Assembly (NCBI RefSeq): GCF_029948125.1
Contig: NZ_JASAMB010000006.1
Coordinates: 124,001 to 188,000, forward strand
From: Catellatospora sp. KI3
GTDB taxonomy: Bacteria; Actinomycetota; Actinomycetes; Mycobacteriales; Micromonosporaceae
Reading direction: 5' to 3'
Length of the DNA stretch: 64,000 bases
In this document: in pieces, positions 24,224 through 35,150 of the stretch
Position numbering within the stretch: the first letter of the stretch is position 1
Layout: every line of letters starts with the position of its first letter
The notes under the pieces: model-generated
Seen by the model: only the letters and a program-made list of their open reading frames with translations
What the model was told of the DNA's origin: nothing
Databases searched by the model: none
Position numbers and translations under genes: made by a program

Positions 24224-24736
24224 GTGTCGTATTTCGCCGCCGCGGTGGTCCGCGGCCGGTCCGGATGGGCCGCCAGTGAACTCGATCTGCACGACGCCGC
24301 CGATGTGGACGAGGTCGCGGACCTGCTCCGCGAGGCCGAGCCCAACGCGGCCGTGCACCTGATGTTCGTCGAGTCCGACGACGCATACCTGGTGATCATG
24401 CGGTTGGACGAGGGCGAGGACCTGCGCATCTTCGGCTCCGACTCCGCGTTCGCCGACGAGTCCCGCCTCGGGAAGCTGCTGCTCGGCGAGGTCGAGACGC
24501 CGGTGGTGGAGATCGAGGAGAGCGGCTCGGGCGACGCCGACGATGACGACCGCCCTGCCGCCGACCCCGTCGCCGACCCGGTCGGCGACGCCGACCTGCT
24601 TGCCGACCTGGGCGTCTCCGCGCACAAGCTGCTGGCCCTGTGCGCGACCGACGGGCTGATGCCCGCCGACGTGACCGCCGAGGTCTGCCAGGCGATCGGC
24701 TGCGGGGACGAGGTCGAGGAGCTGCGCGAGTCTTGA
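24224..24736 (+). CDS. tRNA adenosine deaminase-associated protein
   Basis: 170 residues starting MSYFAAAVVRGRSGWAASEL. GTG at 24224 is chosen because GGGGGGA stands 3-9 bases upstream and homologues start at the same point. It has an alpha/beta N-terminal half (VHLMFVESDDAYLVIMRLDE), an acidic Asp/Glu-rich linker (residues 115-145) and a C-terminal helical part with LLALCATDGLMPADVTAEVC. In actinobacteria this family is found next to tadA and named only by that association. Its stop overlaps the tadA TTG start. Confidence 0.88.
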   Translation: MSYFAAAVVRGRSGWAASELDLHDAADVDEVADLLREAEPNAAVHLMFVESDDAYLVIMRLDEGEDLRIFGSDSAFADESRLGKLLLGEVETPVVEIEESGSGDADDDDRPAADPVADPVGDADLLADLGVSAHKLLALCATDGLMPADVTAEVCQAIGCGDEVEELRES

Positions 24737-25230
24737 TCGCCCGGGCCGGGCACGAGGCGTGGATGCGGCGTGCCCTGGAGGTCGCCGCAGGCTGCGCCGA
24801 TACCGCCGACGTGCCGGTCGGCGCGGTGGTCTACGCGCCGGACGGCACCGAGCTGGCGATCGGCCGCAACGAACGCGAGGCGGCCCACGATCCGACCGCG
24901 CACGCCGAGATCCTGGCGCTGCGCGCGGCCGCCGCGCGCCGGGGCGAGTGGCGCCTGGACGGCTGCACCCTGGTCGTGACGCTGGAGCCGTGCACCATGT
25001 GCGCGGGGGCGATCGTGCTCGCCCGCATCGCCACGGTGGTGTTCGGCGCCTGGGAGCCGAAGACCGGCGCCGCCGGATCGCTCTGGGACGTGCTGCGCGA
25101 CCGGCGCCTCAACCACCGCCCCGAGGTCTACTCCGGCGTACTGGCCGACGAGTCCGCCACCCTCCTCCGCTCCTTCTTCACCCCGGACCGCGGCCTTGCT
25201 TCGCCGCCGGTCCAGCGCCGTCTTCAATAG
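24733..25230 (+). CDS. tadA: tRNA-specific adenosine deaminase
   Basis: 165-residue zinc deaminase converting A34 to inosine in tRNA-Arg(ACG). Zinc motifs: PTAHAEILAL (His and catalytic Glu) and LEPCTMCAGAIV (PCxxC). DVPVGAVVYAPDG and SLWDVLRDRRLNHRPEV are typical TadA blocks. The TTG at 24733 overlaps the upstream stop (TTGA) and implies coupling; ATG 24763 is the alternative start. The UAG stop (25228-25230) lies inside the left arm of a family B repeat. The last codons (VQRRLQ) may thus be altered relative to homologues. Confidence 0.93.
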   Translation: MIARAGHEAWMRRALEVAAGCADTADVPVGAVVYAPDGTELAIGRNEREAAHDPTAHAEILALRAAAARRGEWRLDGCTLVVTLEPCTMCAGAIVLARIATVVFGAWEPKTGAAGSLWDVLRDRRLNHRPEVYSGVLADESATLLRSFFTPDRGLASPPVQRRLQ

Positions 25231-25291
25231 ACGTTGGCCTATGACGTTGAAGATGATCTTCGAAAATCCGACGCAATGGGCCAGCGTCTAT
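25227..25291. repeat. Palindromic intergenic repeat, family B, copy 2 (diverged)
   Basis: Outer arms ATAGACGTTGGCC (25227-25239) and GGCCAGCGTCTAT (25279-25291) pair at 12 of 13 positions and share the ACGCTGGCC end of copies at 5215 and 58411. A small GAAGAT-GATCTTC dyad lies inside. The tadA stop codon is within the left arm. Confidence 0.75.
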
Positions 25292-25319
25292 GCGAGGCGC
25301 GGGCGCGCCGGCGCCGTCC

Positions 25320-26129
25320 TCAGGTGCGCGGGGTGATGGTGCCCGCGAGGTAGGGCTTGGCGGACTTCGCGTCGCGGAGGGTGAAGGCGCGGCCGGTGTA
25401 GGTGAAGCCGACCGTGGCCGGGAGCAGGATCGGGAGCTTGAAGGAGACTTCCGCGGCGTACGCCTGCGGCAGGCGCCCCGCCAGCGCGGCCAGGCAGCGC
25501 GCCTTGCTCCACATCCCGTGCGCGATCGGCCGGGGGAACCCGAACACCTTCGCCCCCAGCCACGACGTGTGGATCGGGTTGTGGTCCCCGGACACGGCCG
25601 CGTACGCCCCGCCGATCGACGCCGGCACCCGCCATACCGCGTGCGGCGCCGCCACCGATCCGTCCTCGCGCGGCGGCCTCGCCTCCCGGGCCGCCCCGTC
25701 CGACGGCCCGCGCCGCAGGTACGTCGACACGTCCCGCCAGACCTCCACGCCGTCCACGGACGCCGTCGTGATCACGTCGTACTGCCTGCCGCGGGGGTGT
25801 TCACGCAGGTCGGCGGCGTGCACCGTGAGGTCGAGCCGGTCGTCGGCGGTCAGCGGCCGGGTCTGCTCGATCCGGTTGGCCACGTGCACCCCGCCGACCA
25901 CCGGGAACGGGAAGTCGCGCCGGGTCATCAGGTCGAGCTGCAGCGGGAAGCCGAGCACGTGCGGGTATGTCAGCGGCAGCTCGTCGCCCAGCCGGAACCC
26001 GCACACCCGCTGGTAGCGGGCCAGGTGGTCGCGGTCGACCGAGACCGAGGCGCCGACGGTGTCCTCGGGCAGCGTGCTCGGGCGCGGGAACGGTGCCAGC
26101 GACAGCGCGGCGCGCAGCATGCTCGGCAT
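25320..26129 (-). CDS. MaoC-family double-hotdog (R)-hydratase-like protein
   Basis: 269 residues with two hotdog halves. The hydratase-2 signature is in the C-terminal half: AAVSGDHNPIHTSWLGAKVFGF followed by RPIAHGMWSKAR, with catalytic Asp and His in D-x(4)-H order. The N-terminal half is a degenerate hotdog (YPHVLGFPLQLDLMTRRDFP). Family members hydrate enoyl-CoA or enoyl-ACP in lipid metabolism. It begins one base before the FabG stop, so it is the second gene of a two-gene operon controlled from the 27437-27456 dyad. Confidence 0.9.
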   Translation of the reverse strand: MPSMLRAALSLAPFPRPSTLPEDTVGASVSVDRDHLARYQRVCGFRLGDELPLTYPHVLGFPLQLDLMTRRDFPFPVVGGVHVANRIEQTRPLTADDRLDLTVHAADLREHPRGRQYDVITTASVDGVEVWRDVSTYLRRGPSDGAAREARPPREDGSVAAPHAVWRVPASIGGAYAAVSGDHNPIHTSWLGAKVFGFPRPIAHGMWSKARCLAALAGRLPQAYAAEVSFKLPILLPATVGFTYTGRAFTLRDAKSAKPYLAGTITPRT

Positions 26130-26130
26130 G

Positions 26131-27429
26131 TCAGGCCCCCAGCAGCGACTGGCCGCAGACGCGGACCACGTTGCCGGTGACGTTCGCGGAGCCGGGCGCG
26201 GCGAACCAGGCGACCGTCTCGGCGACGTCGACCGGCAGGCCGCCCTGGGAAAGGCTGTTCATGCGCCGTCCGGCCTCGCGGATCACCATCGGCATCTTCG
26301 CGGTCATCGCGGTCTCGATGAAGCCCGGTGCGACGGCGTTGACGGTGATGCCCTGCTCGGCGAGGGCCGGGGCCAGCGCCCGTACCCACCCGATGACCCC
26401 GGCCTTGCTGGCGGCGTAGTTGGTCTGGCCCCGGTTGCCGGCCACGCCCGCGATCGAGGCGACGCCGACGATCCGCCCGCCCGCCGGGATGAGCCCCTCG
26501 GCCAGCAGCACGTCGGTGACGTGCGTGGGCGCGATCAGGTTGACCCGCAGCACGCTGTCCCAGCGGGTGCGGTCCATGTTCGCCAGCGTCTTGTCCCGGG
26601 TGATGCCCGCGTTGTGCACCACGACGTCGATCCGGCCGTGCCGCTCGCGCAGGTGGTCGGCGAGCTTGCGCGCCGCGTCGGCCCCGGTCAGGTCCAGCTG
26701 GTACGCCTCACCGCGCACCTCGTTGGCGACCTTGGCCAGGTCCTCGCCCGCCGCGGGCACGTCCAGGCAGACCACGTGCGCGCCGTCGCGGGCCAGCACC
26801 CGGGCCATCGCGGCGCCGATGCCCCGCGCGGCACCCGTGACCAGGGCGATCTTCCCGGTGAGGTCACCGCCGACCGGGGCCGGGGTGGCGTCCACGGTCA
26901 CCGTCTGCCCGCTCACGTACGCCGACTTGGCCGACAGCAGGAACTCCAGCGTCGCGCGCAGCGCGGCGGTGTCGGCGGCCGGGTGCACCCGGACCAGCTG
27001 GGCGGTGGTGCCGCGGCCGAACTCCTTGCCGACGCTGCGCACGAACCCGTCGAGGGCCTGCTGCGCGGCGGCGCGCGCCGGGTCGGTGAGCAGCTGCGGC
27101 GGCAGCCCGAGCACGATGACCCGCCCGGCGGGGGTGAGGCTGCGCGCGACCGGGTGGAAGAAGTCGTACAGCGCCTGCAGGCCGGCCGGGGAGGTGATGC
27201 CGGTCGCGTCGAAGACGAGGCCGTGGTACTTCTCCGCCTCGGCGGCGCCGAGCAGCTTGCCCAGGCCCTCGGCGCGCGGGCCGTCGGACGGGCCGACCAG
27301 CACCGGTCCGGGGATGAGCGCGTCCCCGGCCTTGAACCGCGGCAGCTTCGGCGGATTCGGCAGGCCGAGCCGCTTGACTATCGCCCGACCCGCGCCTGAC
27401 CTTGCGAAGCTTGTGTAACGATCGCTCAT
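26131..27429 (-). CDS. High-molecular-weight 3-oxoacyl-(ACP/CoA) reductase, FabG4-like
   Basis: 432 residues. The N-terminal 200 residues form a degenerate Rossmann-like half. The C-terminal half is a complete short-chain dehydrogenase: ALVTGAARGIGAAMARVLA (TGxxxGIG), VVHNAGITRDKTLANMD, GVASIAGVAGNRGQTNYAASK with the Ser-Tyr-Lys triad, and VNAVAPGFIETAMT. This matches the mycobacterial FabG4 type, an NADH-dependent reductase acting on long-chain 3-oxoacyl-CoA. ATG at 27429 lies 8 bases from the operator dyad. With MaoC and the divergent thiolase it provides hydratase, reductase and thiolase steps, either in degradation or in elongation. Confidence 0.93.
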   Translation of the reverse strand: MSDRYTSFARSGAGRAIVKRLGLPNPPKLPRFKAGDALIPGPVLVGPSDGPRAEGLGKLLGAAEAEKYHGLVFDATGITSPAGLQALYDFFHPVARSLTPAGRVIVLGLPPQLLTDPARAAAQQALDGFVRSVGKEFGRGTTAQLVRVHPAADTAALRATLEFLLSAKSAYVSGQTVTVDATPAPVGGDLTGKIALVTGAARGIGAAMARVLARDGAHVVCLDVPAAGEDLAKVANEVRGEAYQLDLTGADAARKLADHLRERHGRIDVVVHNAGITRDKTLANMDRTRWDSVLRVNLIAPTHVTDVLLAEGLIPAGGRIVGVASIAGVAGNRGQTNYAASKAGVIGWVRALAPALAEQGITVNAVAPGFIETAMTAKMPMVIREAGRRMNSLSQGGLPVDVAETVAWFAAPGSANVTGNVVRVCGQSLLGA

Positions 27430-27436
27430 GCGGTAG

Positions 27437-27456
27437 ACCTTACTCGCGAGTAAGGT
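27437..27456. promoter_or_regulatory. Perfect 20-bp operator between fabG4-like and thiolase genes
   Basis: ACCTTACTCG|CGAGTAAGGT is a perfect palindrome in the 46-base gap between divergent starts at 27429 and 27476. Its TTAC..GTAA core is shared with 7013-7026 and 5165-5178, suggesting a TetR-type regulator of lipid metabolism. Confidence 0.75.
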
Positions 27457-27475
27457 TAGACACCAGGAGGCTGTT

Positions 27476-28738
27476 GTGACTGATCAGGTGCGCCGGGTAG
27501 CCGTCATCGGCGGTAACCGCATCCCGTTCGCCCGCTCCAACAGCCGCTACGCCAAGGCCTCCAACCAGGACATGCTCACCGCGGCGCTGGACGGGCTGAT
27601 CGCCCGGTTCGGGCTGGCCGGGCAGCGGGTCGGCGAGGTCGCCGCGGGCGCGGTGCTCAAGCACTCACGCGACTTCAACCTGACCCGCGAATCGGTGCTG
27701 GGCACGGGCCTCGACCCGGCTACGCCCGCCGTCGACCTGCAGCAGGCCTGCGGGACGGGGCTGCAGGCGATCACGTACATCGCCAACAAGATCGCGCTGG
27801 GGCAGCTGGAGTCGGGGATCGGCGGCGGCGTCGACACCACCTCCGACGCGCCGCTGGCGCTCAACGAGCAGTTCCGGCGGGTGCTGCTGCGGCTCAACAA
27901 CGCGCGTACCACCGGCGAGCGGTTGAAGGCGGCGATGATGCTGCGGCCGCTGCAGCCGTTCCAGCCGGAGATCCCGCGCAACTCCGAGCCGCGTACCGGG
28001 CTGTCGATGGGCGAGCACGCCGCGCTCACCGCCGAGCGGTGGCAGATCAGCCGGGCCGACCAGGACGAGCTGGCGCTGGACTCACACCGCAAGCTGGCCG
28101 CCGCGTACGAGGCGGGCTTCTTCGACGACCTGCTCACGCCGTACCTCGGCCTCACCCGCGACCAGAACCTGCGGCCGGACAGTTCCCTGGAGAAGCTCGG
28201 CACCCTCAAGCCCGTGTACGGCCTGCGCGGCGCCAACCCGACCATGACCGCCGGCAACTCCACCCCGCTCACCGACGGCGCGGCGGTCGTGCTGCTCGGC
28301 ACCGAGGAGTGGGCCCGCGAGCGCAACCTGCCGGTGCTGGCGCACTTCGTCACCGCGCAGACCGCCGCCGTCGACTTCGTGCACGGCGATCCCGAGCCGG
28401 AGGGCCTGCTCATGGCCCCGGTCTACGCCGTGCCCCAGCTGCTGGGCCGCCTCGGCCTGAAACTGCAGGACTTCGACCTGTACGAGATCCACGAGGCGTT
28501 CGCCTCGCAGGTCCTGGCCACCCTCGCCGCCTGGGAGGCCAACGGCCTCGGCGCCGTCGACCGCGCCAAGCTCAACGTCAACGGCTCGTCGCTGGCGGCC
28601 GGCCACCCGTTCGCCGCCACCGGCGGCCGCATCGTCGCCACGGCCGCGAAGCTGCTCGCCCAGCGCGGCGGCGGCCGCGCCCTCATCTCCATCTGCGCCG
28701 CCGGCGGCCAGGGCGTAGCAGCCGTCCTCGAACGCTGA
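27476..28738 (+). CDS. Acetyl-CoA C-acyltransferase (thiolase)
   Basis: 420 residues covering both thiolase halves. The nucleophile Cys is in DLQQACGTGLQAITYIAN near residue 95. The C-terminal signatures are YEIHEAFASQVLATLAA, LNVNGSSLAAGHPFAATGGR and the second Cys in ISICAAGGQGVAAV. It condenses or cleaves acyl-CoA units; the NSRYAKASNQDMLTAALDGL entry resembles trifunctional-type FadI enzymes. GTG at 27476 follows AGGAGG by 5 bases. It is divergent from the FabG4-MaoC operon across one operator, so all three are probably co-regulated. Confidence 0.94.
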   Translation: MTDQVRRVAVIGGNRIPFARSNSRYAKASNQDMLTAALDGLIARFGLAGQRVGEVAAGAVLKHSRDFNLTRESVLGTGLDPATPAVDLQQACGTGLQAITYIANKIALGQLESGIGGGVDTTSDAPLALNEQFRRVLLRLNNARTTGERLKAAMMLRPLQPFQPEIPRNSEPRTGLSMGEHAALTAERWQISRADQDELALDSHRKLAAAYEAGFFDDLLTPYLGLTRDQNLRPDSSLEKLGTLKPVYGLRGANPTMTAGNSTPLTDGAAVVLLGTEEWARERNLPVLAHFVTAQTAAVDFVHGDPEPEGLLMAPVYAVPQLLGRLGLKLQDFDLYEIHEAFASQVLATLAAWEANGLGAVDRAKLNVNGSSLAAGHPFAATGGRIVATAAKLLAQRGGGRALISICAAGGQGVAAVLER

Positions 28739-28766
28739 CCCCCGCCCCCGGGCCGGGCCGTGGGCC

Positions 28767-28844
28767 AAGATCGCGCAAGTTGCCGGGCAATCGGGGGTAT
28801 GACGGTGCGAGATAAGCCTGATCGCCCGGCAACTTCGATGATCT
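28767..28844. repeat. Palindromic intergenic repeat, family D
   Basis: Perfect 12-bp arms AAGTTGCCGGGC (28777-28788) and GCCCGGCAACTT (28824-28835) are extended outward by AAGATCGCGC and CGATGATCT, with a 35-base centre. It lies between the thiolase stop and purB and could overlap the purB promoter. Confidence 0.75.
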
Positions 28845-28868
28845 AGCGTGCGTGCGAGAATGAGGTAC

Positions 28869-30299
28869 GTGACGAAGCCCCAGGTGCCGAACGTTCTTGC
28901 CACCCGATACGCCTCTGCTGAACTGGTCTCGCTGTGGTCGCCCGAGGAGAAGGTGCGCGCCGAGCGGCGCCTGTGGCTGGCGGTGCTGCGGGCCCAGCGC
29001 GACCTCGGCATCGCGCTGCCCGACGGCGTGATCGAGTCGTACGAGCGGGTGCTGGACACCGTCGACCTGGACTCGATCGCCGCCCGCGAGCGGGTCACCC
29101 GCCATGACGTGAAGGCCCGCATCGAGGAGTTCAGCGAGCTGGCCGGGCACGAGCACATCCACAAGGGAATGACCTCGCGCGACCTCACCGAGAACGTCGA
29201 GCAGCTGCAGATCCGCGACTCGCTGCTGCTGGTCCGCGACCGGATGGTGTCGGCGCTGACCCGCCTGGCCGCCCGCGCGACCGAGTACGACGCGTTGATC
29301 ATGACCGGCCGCTCGCACAATGTCGCGGCGCAGGCCACCACGCTGGGCAAGCGGTTCGCCTCGGCGGCGCAGGAGCTGCTCATCGCGTACGAGCGCATCG
29401 AGGAGCTGATCGCCCGCTACCCCCTGCGCGGCATCAAGGGCCCGGTCGGCACCGCCGCCGACCAGCTCGACCTGTTCGACGGCGACGCCGCCAAGGTCGC
29501 CGAGCTGGAGCGCCGCGTCGCCGGGCACCTGGGCTTCCAGCGGGTGCTGGACAGCGTGGGCCAGGTCTACCCGCGCTCGCTCGACTTCGACGTGCTCAGC
29601 GCGCTGGCGCAGGCGGCGGCGGCGCCGTCGAGCCTGGCTACGACGATCCGGCTGATGGTGGGCCAGGAGCTGGCCACCGAGGGCTTCAAGGCGGGCCAGG
29701 TCGGCTCGTCGGCGATGCCGCACAAGATGAACACGCGCTCCAGCGAGCGGATCAACGGCCTGGCCGTGATCGTGCGGGGGTATGTGGGTATGGCCGGTGA
29801 ACTGGCCGGCGACCAGTGGAACGAGGGCGACGTCTCCTGCTCGGTGGTGCGCCGGGTGGCCCTGCCGGACGCGTTCTTCGCCCTGGACGGCCTGTTCCAG
29901 ACGTTCCTGACCGTGCTCGACGAGTTCGGCGCGTACCCGGCCGTGATCAACCGGGAGCTGGACCGCTACCTGCCGTTCCTGGCCACCACGAAGGTGCTGG
30001 TCGGCGCGGTCAAGAAGGGCGTCGGCCGGGAGACCGCGCACGAGGCGATCAAGGAGCACGCGGTGGGCGTGGCGCTGGCCATGCGCGAACGGGGCCAGGC
30101 CGACAACGACCTGTTCGAGCGGCTCGCCGCCGACGTGCGGCTGGGCCTGAGCCGGGCCGAGATCGACGCGCTGACCGCCGACCGGGCCGCCTTCGTGGGC
30201 GCGGCGTCGGCGCAGGTGGCAGCCGTGGTGGCGCAGGTGGAGAAGATCGCGGCACAGCACCCGGCGGCCGCGGCGTACGTGCCGGGCGCGATCCTCTGA
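28869..30299 (+). CDS. purB: Adenylosuccinate lyase
   Basis: 476-residue fumarase-superfamily enzyme acting twice in purine synthesis (SAICAR to AICAR, adenylosuccinate to AMP). Blocks visible: NVLATRYASAELVSLWSPEEK; ERVTRHDVKARIEEF; GMTSRDLTENVEQLQIRDS; the catalytic loop signature GSSAMPHKMNTRSSERINGL near residue 275. The GTG start at 28869 is favoured by the GAGG stretch at 28862-28865; ATG 28860 is in frame. It uses a longer form than Bacillus PurB, as is usual for actinobacteria. A hairpin terminator follows. Confidence 0.96.
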   Translation: MTKPQVPNVLATRYASAELVSLWSPEEKVRAERRLWLAVLRAQRDLGIALPDGVIESYERVLDTVDLDSIAARERVTRHDVKARIEEFSELAGHEHIHKGMTSRDLTENVEQLQIRDSLLLVRDRMVSALTRLAARATEYDALIMTGRSHNVAAQATTLGKRFASAAQELLIAYERIEELIARYPLRGIKGPVGTAADQLDLFDGDAAKVAELERRVAGHLGFQRVLDSVGQVYPRSLDFDVLSALAQAAAAPSSLATTIRLMVGQELATEGFKAGQVGSSAMPHKMNTRSSERINGLAVIVRGYVGMAGELAGDQWNEGDVSCSVVRRVALPDAFFALDGLFQTFLTVLDEFGAYPAVINRELDRYLPFLATTKVLVGAVKKGVGRETAHEAIKEHAVGVALAMRERGQADNDLFERLAADVRLGLSRAEIDALTADRAAFVGAASAQVAAVVAQVEKIAAQHPAAAAYVPGAIL

Positions 30300-30308
30300 C
30301 GAACCCGC

Positions 30309-30341
30309 GGTCCGCGCCCGCCGTCGCGGCAGGCGCGGACC
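30309..30341 (+). terminator. Hairpin after purB
   Basis: GGTCCGCGCC and GGCGCGGACC form a perfect 10-bp stem with an inner CGCC..CGGCA partial stem. It sits between the convergent ends of purB and the TM2 gene. Confidence 0.65.
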
Positions 30342-30348
30342 GGTGCCG

Positions 30349-30834
30349 TCAGGGCCGCAGGGGACGGCCCTGGCCGTCGACCGGGTTGCCCGCGAGCATG
30401 ATGATGCCGTCGATGACGAACCACAGCCAGATGGCGCCATAGATCAGGAACGGGATGAACAGCACGAAGATGTTCAGGAAGATCCCGCACCAGAACGAGA
30501 TCCAGCCGACGACCGACGCGCAGATCTGCAGGATGCCGATGGTGTTGTGCCCGGCGTAGAGGCGGCCGATCCCGCCCAGGCCCATGAAGAAGCCGGGCAG
30601 CAGCTGGAGCAGGCCCGCGGCGACCTTGCTCTTGTCGGAGACCCCCGGTCCGCCCGGGTAGCCCGAGGTCGCGTAGCCCCCCACCGAGGCCGGGGCGATG
30701 GCGTACGGCTGGTAGGGGTCGGGCTGGTACGCCTCGAGCTGGTGCGGGGTCGGCTGGTACGGGTCTGCTTGAGCCGGTTCCTGGTGGTACGGGGTCGGCT
30801 GGTACGGGTCCGGCTGAGGTGGCGGATACGTCAT
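30349..30834 (-). CDS. TM2-domain membrane protein with Tyr/Pro-rich N-terminus
   Basis: 161 residues. The cytoplasmic N-terminus (residues 1-65) contains DPYQPTP-type repeats. The C-terminal TM2 domain has SKVAAGLLQLLPGFFMGLGG, GRLYAGHNTIGILQI and two membrane hairpins ending WLWFVIDGIIMLAG. Start MTYPPPQPDPYQ at 30834; the open frame extends further but upstream residues are not family-like. TM2 proteins have no firm bacterial function. Confidence 0.85.
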   Translation of the reverse strand: MTYPPPQPDPYQPTPYHQEPAQADPYQPTPHQLEAYQPDPYQPYAIAPASVGGYATSGYPGGPGVSDKSKVAAGLLQLLPGFFMGLGGIGRLYAGHNTIGILQICASVVGWISFWCGIFLNIFVLFIPFLIYGAIWLWFVIDGIIMLAGNPVDGQGRPLRP

Positions 30835-30897
30835 GTGCTGACCGTATCGAGCTCGCTCCAGCCGCGCCTCCACCCGTATGGCTGAGAAGATCGGCCT

Positions 30898-31500
30898 GTG
30901 GAGTTCCTTACCGCACTTTTAGTGGCATTCGTGGCCATCTTCCCGGTCGAGCTGCCGGACAAGACCTTCGTGGCGACGCTGGTGCTGAGCACCCGCTACC
31001 CGCCGCTGCCCACCTGGCTGGGGGTGGTGGCGGCGTTCGGGGTGCAGTGTGTGATCGCGGTGCTGGCCGGGGCCCTGCTGACGAAGCTGCCGACGCGGCC
31101 GGTGCAGTTCGTCGCGGCCGCGCTGTTCCTGGTCGGGGCGGTGGTCCTGGCCCGCGGCGCGCGCAACGCCGACGCCGAGGAGAAGGCGCAGGAGGAGGAG
31201 TTCGGCGCGAAGGTCGTCGAGCCCAAGCGGGGCTGGCGGGCGGCGGTGGCGAGCTTCCTGGTGCTGTTCACGGCCGAGTGGGGCGATCTGTCCCAGTTCC
31301 TCATCGCGGGCCTGGTCGCCCGGGGCAACCCGGCGCTGCCCACGTTCCTGGGCGGCTGGGCGGGGCTGGCGGCCGTCTCGGGCCTGGCGGTGCTGCTCGG
31401 CCGCTGGTTGCTGAAACGGGTGCGGCTGGCCGTCATCCGTTACATCGGCGCCTCGGTCTGCGCCGTTCTCGCCGTCGTGACCTTGGTCTCAGCGCTGTGA
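30898..31500 (+). CDS. GDT1/TMEM165-type cation transporter
   Basis: 200-residue, six-span membrane protein with two UPF0016 repeats. The first signature is VELPDKTFVATL, the second is TAEWGDLSQFLIAGL; they correspond to the family's E-x-G-D-[KR]-[TS] pair. Each deviates (Pro for Gly in the first, Leu for Lys/Arg in the second). A charged cytoplasmic loop (NADAEEKAQEEEFGAK) separates the halves. The family carries Mn2+ or Ca2+ in exchange for protons. GTG at 30898 starts it. It lies between purB and purSQL, without an obvious functional link. Confidence 0.85.
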   Translation: MEFLTALLVAFVAIFPVELPDKTFVATLVLSTRYPPLPTWLGVVAAFGVQCVIAVLAGALLTKLPTRPVQFVAAALFLVGAVVLARGARNADAEEKAQEEEFGAKVVEPKRGWRAAVASFLVLFTAEWGDLSQFLIAGLVARGNPALPTFLGGWAGLAAVSGLAVLLGRWLLKRVRLAVIRYIGASVCAVLAVVTLVSAL

Positions 31501-31704
31501 CGTGAGTGAAAACGTGAGGTCATTGCGGGTGCCCGGAATTCGTCGTGGATCCGACGACCGGTAATCTGTGGGTGCCCGTGGCGGACAGGCAGACTACCGC
31601 GTCGGAGTCAGGTGCAGCCTGCGACACCGTGCGAATTGCGGCGTCGGAATAGGGCCATTGCCTGCGACGCCGTGTGTGTCACCGAAATAGTCAGGAGTTT
31701 CCCC

Positions 31705-31947
31705 GTGGCTCGCGTCGTGGTGGACGTCATGCTAAAGCCCGAGATCCTCGACCCGCAGGGGCAGGCTGTCGCGAACGCGCTGCCCCGACTTGGCGTCAAC
31801 GACGTCGCCTCGGTGCGGATCGGTCGACGTGTCGAGATCGACTTCGCCGGTGAGGTGGACCTGGAGCGTGCCCGCGAGATCGCGGACAAGCTGCTGGCCA
31901 ACCCGGTGATCGAGGACTACGAGATCAGGGTCGTCGAAGCGGTATGA
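31705..31947 (+). CDS. purS: Phosphoribosylformylglycinamidine synthase subunit PurS
   Basis: 80-residue PurS, the small subunit that holds PurQ and PurL together in the FGAM synthase complex. It starts [20 protein letters not shown] and ends [13 protein letters not shown], typical for the family. GTG at 31705 is chosen for its AGGAG ribosome site and family length; the frame is open upstream. It overlaps purQ by 4 bases (ATGA). The 204 bases upstream hold two GCCTGCGACrCCGTG direct repeats (near 31616 and 31659) of unknown meaning. Confidence 0.96.
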   Translation: MARVVVDVMLKPEILDPQGQAVANALPRLGVNDVASVRIGRRVEIDFAGEVDLERAREIADKLLANPVIEDYEIRVVEAV

Positions 31948-32623
31948 AGATCGGTGTGGTGACCTTCCCCGGTTCGCTGGACGACGGGGACGCGGCGCGC
32001 GCCGCACGCATCGCCGGTGCCGAGGTGGTTCGGCTCTGGCACGCCGACCCGGACCTGCACGGCGTCGACGCCGTGGTGCTCCCGGGCGGCTTCTCCTACG
32101 GTGACTACCTGCGCTGCGGCGCCATCGCCCGGTTCGCCCCGGTGATGGAGACGATCTCCGCGGCCGCCCGCGACGGCATGCCGGTCATGGGCATCTGCAA
32201 CGGCTTCCAGATCCTGTGTGAGGCCCACCTGCTGCCCGGCGCGCTGACCCGCAACCAGCACCTGCACTTCCGCAACCGGGACCAGTGGCTGCGCATCGAG
32301 AACAGCGACACCGCGTGGACCAACCACTTCACCCCGGGCCAGGAGATCCTGATCCCGGTGAAGAACGGTGAGGGCTGCTACGTCGCCGACCAGCGCACGC
32401 TGGACGAGCTGGAGGCCAACGGCCAGATCGTCGCGCGCTACATCCAGGGCAACCCGAACGGCTCGACCCGCGACATCGCGGCCGTCCGCAACACGGCCGG
32501 CAACGTGCTGGGCATCATGCCCCATCCGGAGCACGCCGTCGAAGCGCTGACCGGCCCGTCGCTGGACGGCCTCGGATTCTTCTCCTCGGTGCTCAAGCAC
32601 CTGGCCGGCGTGGGGGTGCCCGC

Positions 32624-32627
<4 letters not shown>
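31944..32627 (+). CDS. purQ: FGAM synthase, glutaminase subunit PurQ
   Basis: 227-residue class I glutamine amidotransferase supplying ammonia to PurL. The nucleophile Cys is in [20 protein letters not shown] (near residue 86), and the His/Glu pair is in [11 protein letters not shown] near the C-terminus. The N-terminus reads [23 protein letters not shown] at 31944 overlaps the purS stop, and the PurQ stop overlaps the purL ATG, so purSQL is one coupled unit. Confidence 0.97.
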
Positions 32628-35071
<2,444 letters not shown>

Positions 35072-35093
35072 TCCCGCGAGTGGTTCGAGGACC

Positions 35094-35141
35094 CGGGCCA
35101 CACCGCATGGGGTGTACGTACACCCGATGAGGTGTGGCCCG
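35094..35141. terminator. Double-palindrome terminator after purL
   Basis: CGGGCCACACC and GGTGTGGCCCG arms enclose GGGTGTACGTACACCC, itself a perfect 16-bp palindrome. It sits between convergent purL and the GT51-like gene and can fold on either strand. Confidence 0.75.
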
Positions 35142-35150
35142 TGTTCCGTT

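Noticed and set aside
31501..31704. Purine or metal riboswitch upstream of purS
   Set aside because: No recognisable conserved aptamer core; only short direct repeats are visible.
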